Origin: CAYVTZ01 sp964454685
GTDB taxonomy: Bacteria; Bacillota; Clostridia; Christensenellales; Christensenellaceae
DNA: 15,386 nucleotides
Direction of reading: 5' to 3'
Assembly (NCBI GenBank): GCA_964454685.1
Contig: CAYVTZ010000058.1
Coordinates: forward strand, 1 to 15,386
This document shows, piece after piece, positions 13,801 through 15,386 of this stretch; position 1 is the first letter of the stretch; each line of letters opens with the position of its first letter. A program made the translations under genes and the position numbers. The notes beneath the pieces are model-generated. The model saw only the letters and a program-made list of their open reading frames with translations. It had not been told where the DNA came from and did not search any database.

Positions 13801-14135
13801 CATCACCCTCGCCCTCGCCCTCGGCATCACCAACTGCCTCACCTTCGGCATCGCCCTCACCAACGCCCTCACCCTCGGCATCACCAACGCCCTCACCCTC
13901 GACATCGCCAACTTCCTCACCCTCGACATCGCCAACTCCCTCACCCTCACTCCAACCCACGCCGTCGTCGCCCCCTCCAACGGCGGGCGGAGGATCAAGC
14001 GACGGTTCAAACTCCTCCGCACCTCCAACCGGCGATGCACAAGACCTTCCATTATGGTTTACACTGTGCGGCTTATCCGCAGCGGGTATTATTGTATTGA
14101 CATTGTTATTCAAATTGCGTAAATCTAACAAATAG
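10866..14135 (+). CDS. BspA-like leucine-rich-repeat surface protein with sortase signal
   Basis: A 1089-residue secreted protein. Residues 1-27 are a signal peptide (basic start, hydrophobic core, cleavage probably after SFA). Residues 28 to about 115 are rich in P, S, E and T, a cell-wall spacer. From about 186 to 652 run some twenty LRR_5/BspA-type units of about 23 residues with the pattern F-x-x-C-x-x-L-x-x-V and LP or NNL turns. About 665-970 follow three beta-rich, Ig-like stretches. A Pro-Ser-Ala-Thr linker (975-1039) precedes APPTG (1052-1056), a hydrophobic span (about 1062-1082) and the basic tail KLRKSNK: an LPxTG-like sorting signal. BspA-type LRR proteins often serve in adhesion; binding partner unknown. 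ATG 10866 has GAGAGG 7 bases upstream and is preferred over a TTG at 10851. Confidence 0.93.
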   Translation: MKDIRKFSSILLAILLTLSLLPAISFAQELAVLPETPDKTEAIGDSAPHATPSPEVSASPAPSTDQAVPSPTITDGIAEESSPQKSPEPESSQNDPAAPVEEPVSEEPEHSAHFQVDGSGAAPMSVLTGDGYSYDATTQTLNVEDASKTAWKSDGNLTDWQAQITTVNLPDGSAPSAARTLADGMFNGCSGLKTVNNLEFATGFSGGNTFSYCTNLTSVTLPASGCELPGAIFAGCTSLEAVNNLDKVTNFAGSQHFIGCSNLVEVTLPVGAKLTLRMFADCTRLTAVNNLDKVAQFQDSQIFAGCTGLQEVTLPIGATLSSQMFIGCTSLKIVNNLDQAAGFNGVRTFAECSGLIQVTLPDVVYSDYMFFDCTGLMTANLPVGADLSRGMFAGCSSLTTVANLDTAASFKNDTTNDIGTFERCASLQSVTLPNIAYANYMFYNCGDLATVNLPVGASLSRGMFAKCSALTTVNNLASAAAFANDTDNDVGTFEECTSLEEVTLPNVSYANYMFHLSGVKTVNLPVGATLSGRMFRSCTELTTVNNLDRVSVFNGSSIFKGCTSLKNVSLPPGTVIPGTIFEDCTALETVIGLEGASGFSGDSQFAGCSNLTTVSLPSGKSVPASIFEGCTMLEIIGNIINAPSFGSDALKGCAFDFTSTAGYPSSLTANLASCASQQLPKVYFARSGSDSASVSVGTTFTPPYTLTTKSGSDYAQMVTDKAGHSSWLNQSVTAPAVTTTAFDSNTPGVYTVNQSIPATVYANTHALAPFTLTVQGAPTVGTVSTPASFPENTVPSLTVPSLNENYAAITAQGWQIKRTADSSFANYTAGMPLDASYNGALLRYFAQNSVGTGYSNEVTLSMYIHHALIHGDSSISYGQSGIWQFNGNVSTLTDASLTHESGTVYPFSIQPDQAAAIILYNGTIVGSAEGTDVAITLYADYLNSLPAGNYALQVVFDDGTISGQGEAQFTLNNNPSPSASPSPSPSASPTASPSASPSPTPSPSASPTPSPSTSPTSSPSTSPTPSPSLQPTPSSPPPTAGGGSSDGSNSSAPPTGDAQDLPLWFTLCGLSAAGIIVLTLLFKLRKSNK
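11949..12578 (+). repeat. Intragenic 216-bp imperfect tandem repeats in the LRR region
   Basis: Three consecutive copies begin at 11949, 12165 and 12381; the first two are 216 bp (72 residues), the third is cut to 66 residues. Each starts with a (D/N)xxY(S/A)(D/N)YMF segment, then NLPVGAxLSxxMF, then a TTVxNL segment, and ends in a VTLP or VSLP strand. One copy equals three LRR units, so the domain has grown by duplication of triplets. Confidence 0.8.
13863..13958 (+). repeat. 24-bp minisatellite coding the Pro-Ser-Thr linker
   Basis: Four adjoining 24-bp units start at 13863, 13887, 13911 and 13935 and encode TPSPSASP, TPSPSTSP, TSSPSTSP and TPSPSLQP. Less regular units extend the low-complexity tract left to about 13788. 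Since the period is a multiple of three, gain or loss of units would change linker length without a frameshift. Confidence 0.8.
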
Positions 14136-14156
14136 TGGTTTGGGATTCTTGAATGA

Positions 14157-14352
14157 TCACACTTTGCGATGGCTGTATGTCAATGTCTTTGATATCGCAT
14201 CAAAAACCGCATTCGCCAGTCGCATTTTCGGATCGAACCCTGCCGCCGCCCATATGATGTCCATAGAGTATCGTATTGCGGTTCAGAGGATGGACAGTAT
14301 TTGCGCAACCCATGAAGTTTGCACCTGGTTTGAGTTCCGCAAATTCCTCTTA
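14157..14352 (-). pseudogene. Relic of a class B-like sortase
   Basis: The minus strand reads EEFAELKPGANFMGCANTVH, then PLNRNTILYGHHMGGG (YGHHM at 14251-14265) before an in-frame stop at 14200. NTI(I/L)YGH(N/H)M is the hallmark around the catalytic histidine of class B sortases, and EEFAELK resembles the segment that opens their catalytic domain. After a frame change, a second open stretch (FDPKMRLANAVFDAISKTLT) runs to a stop at 14157. The intervening domain portion and the TLxTC cysteine region are missing, as is any ribosome site, so the gene is dead. It lies directly behind the sortase-substrate gene, on the opposite strand. Confidence 0.55.
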
Positions 14353-14425
14353 ATTGTACTGGGATGATAACAAAGAACATAACGGGTAACGTTTGTGCAT
14401 CGTTTGCACGGTTTTCACAGATCCT

Positions 14426-15386
14426 TCAACATCGAGTGATCACCCATTCCTCATAAACCGGAGCAAATTCTTTCAATCTTTTCATCGCATCCTCCAGCGT
14501 TTTTCTAGGGCAGGCAATGTTCATTCTCAAAAACCGATCCCCGTTTCCGCCATACTGATCTCCGTCCGAAAGATATAGCCCTGTTCTTTCACGCAGCATA
14601 CGCCCAAATTCTCCGGCATCGCCCATCAGCGAACCACAGTCTATCCACAGCAGATAGGTGGCTTGTGAAGATACCGGCTTAAGTTGCGGCAGCTTTTCTT
14701 GCAAAAAGGTCTGTACAATTTTTTTGTTTTCTGAGATGTAATTTCTAAGCGCAAGAAGCCATGCCGCTCCTTTTGTGAAGGCCGCCACCGCCGCCTGCAC
14801 CGCAAACGCGTTCGGCTCTGCGATCTCGTCCGTGTTGAGCGCGCGGATCACCTTGCTCCGCAGGGTTTCATTTGCCACCATAACCGCCGCCGTCTGTAAC
14901 CCCGCCAAATTAAAAGCTTTGGTGGGGGAAAGACAGGTAACACTGTTATCCCTGCATGCCTCGGATACAGACGCAAACGGTGTATACTCGCAACAGGGCT
15001 CGGTCAGATCGCAGTGGATTTCATCCGAAACCACAACCACATGATGCTTTTGGCACAACGTGCCAATCCGCTCAAGCGTTTCCCTGTCCCATACTTTTCC
15101 AATAGGGTTGTGCGGATTGCAAAGGAGCATCATCGTCGTTTGCGGATTACTCAGCTTGCGTTCCAATTCTTCAAAATCGATGTGGTAAACTCCTTTTTCA
15201 TATTTCAAAGGGCTTTCCAAAACGTTTCTGCCGTTGTTGCGAATAGAATTAAAAAATATATTGTAAACAGGCGTTTGAATCAGCACGTTTTCGCCAACGG
15301 TTGTCAGCTTGCGTACAATACTCGAAACCGCCGGAACCACGCCGGTGCAAAACGCAAGCCAATCGCGCCGGATTTCAAAGTGATGC
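14426..15386 (-). CDS. MalY/PatB-type PLP-dependent C-S lyase/aminotransferase, 5'-truncated by window edge
   Basis: The gene enters from the right edge; about 320 codons are visible, roughly four fifths of a normal family member. It belongs to fold type I PLP enzymes of the MalY/PatB group, which act as cystathionine or cysteine-S-conjugate beta-lyases. Visible marks: a GVVPAVSSIVR segment near the start of the visible part, QTPVYNIFF, NPHNPIGKVW, VVVVSDEIHCDL (PLP-pyridine aspartate), the Schiff-base lysine in SPTKAFNLAGLQTA (lysine codon 14918-14920), and RMNIACPRKTLEDAMKRL near the C-terminus with the carboxylate-binding arginine. No clear terminator follows its stop; the 290 bases to the surface-protein gene hold only the sortase relic. 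Exact substrate cannot be told from sequence. Confidence 0.9.
   Translation of the reverse strand, partial: HHFEIRRDWLAFCTGVVPAVSSIVRKLTTVGENVLIQTPVYNIFFNSIRNNGRNVLESPLKYEKGVYHIDFEELERKLSNPQTTMMLLCNPHNPIGKVWDRETLERIGTLCQKHHVVVVSDEIHCDLTEPCCEYTPFASVSEACRDNSVTCLSPTKAFNLAGLQTAAVMVANETLRSKVIRALNTDEIAEPNAFAVQAAVAAFTKGAAWLLALRNYISENKKIVQTFLQEKLPQLKPVSSQATYLLWIDCGSLMGDAGEFGRMLRERTGLYLSDGDQYGGNGDRFLRMNIACPRKTLEDAMKRLKEFAPVYEEWVITRC

Noticed and set aside
13788..13982. Repeated units that could suggest a CRISPR array
   Set aside because: Units are contiguous, 24 bp, without spacers, and keep a coding frame; this is a minisatellite in a gene.
13712..14131. Minus-strand open frame rich in Gly, Glu, Val and Asp
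   Set aside because: It is the reverse reading of the Pro-Ser minisatellite of the surface protein, open only because of the simple repeat.
14395..14409. GTGCA/TGCAC hairpin as terminator for the MalY/PatB-type gene
   Set aside because: Only five base pairs and no T run follows on the minus strand.

Overview
The window looks like a chromosomal segment of a Bacillota (probably Clostridia) bacterium. The evidence is strong AGGAGG-type ribosome sites, the gene order infC-rpmI-rplT-RNA methyltransferase-pheS (as in Bacillus and clostridia), a sortase-type surface protein and two lipoproteins. The species cannot be named from the sequence.

Left part (1-3136, all on the minus strand, so read from right to left): a small XRE-family regulator, then a strong promoter with a structured leader, infC (IF3, apparently starting at an AUC codon), rpmI (L35), rplT (L20), an intrinsic terminator, a SpoU/TrmH-family RNA 2'-O-methyltransferase, and the first 184 codons of pheS. 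This is a housekeeping translation cluster. The leader has an attenuator-like terminator and a competing pairing, as expected for L20/IF3 control.

Middle part (3137-7194): a divergent control region, a membrane GGDEF protein (diguanylate cyclase) on the plus strand, a small DUF2007-type protein, a terminator, a regulatory region rich in palindromes with a possible 27-codon ORF, and a methyl-accepting chemotaxis protein closed by a strong bidirectional terminator. Together these suggest control of motility and signalling through c-di-GMP and chemotaxis.

Right part (7195-15386): a minus-strand two-gene operon of exported lipoprotein hydrolases (a DUF3089-type alpha/beta hydrolase whose stop overlaps the start of a type-B carboxylesterase); about 0.9 kb without a convincing intact gene but with degraded coding fragments; a 1089-residue BspA-like leucine-rich-repeat surface protein with a C-terminal APPTGD sorting signal; a broken fragment of a class B-like sortase just behind it on the other strand; and a MalY/PatB-type PLP enzyme running off the right edge.

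The most noteworthy points are the non-canonical AUC start of infC with its switch-like leader, a 12-bp sequence shared in opposite orientations by the XRE and GGDEF control regions, the palindromes and small ORF ahead of the chemotaxis gene, the translationally coupled pair of extracellular hydrolases, and the surface protein sitting next to a sortase relic. I did not find a complete new defence or mobile system.
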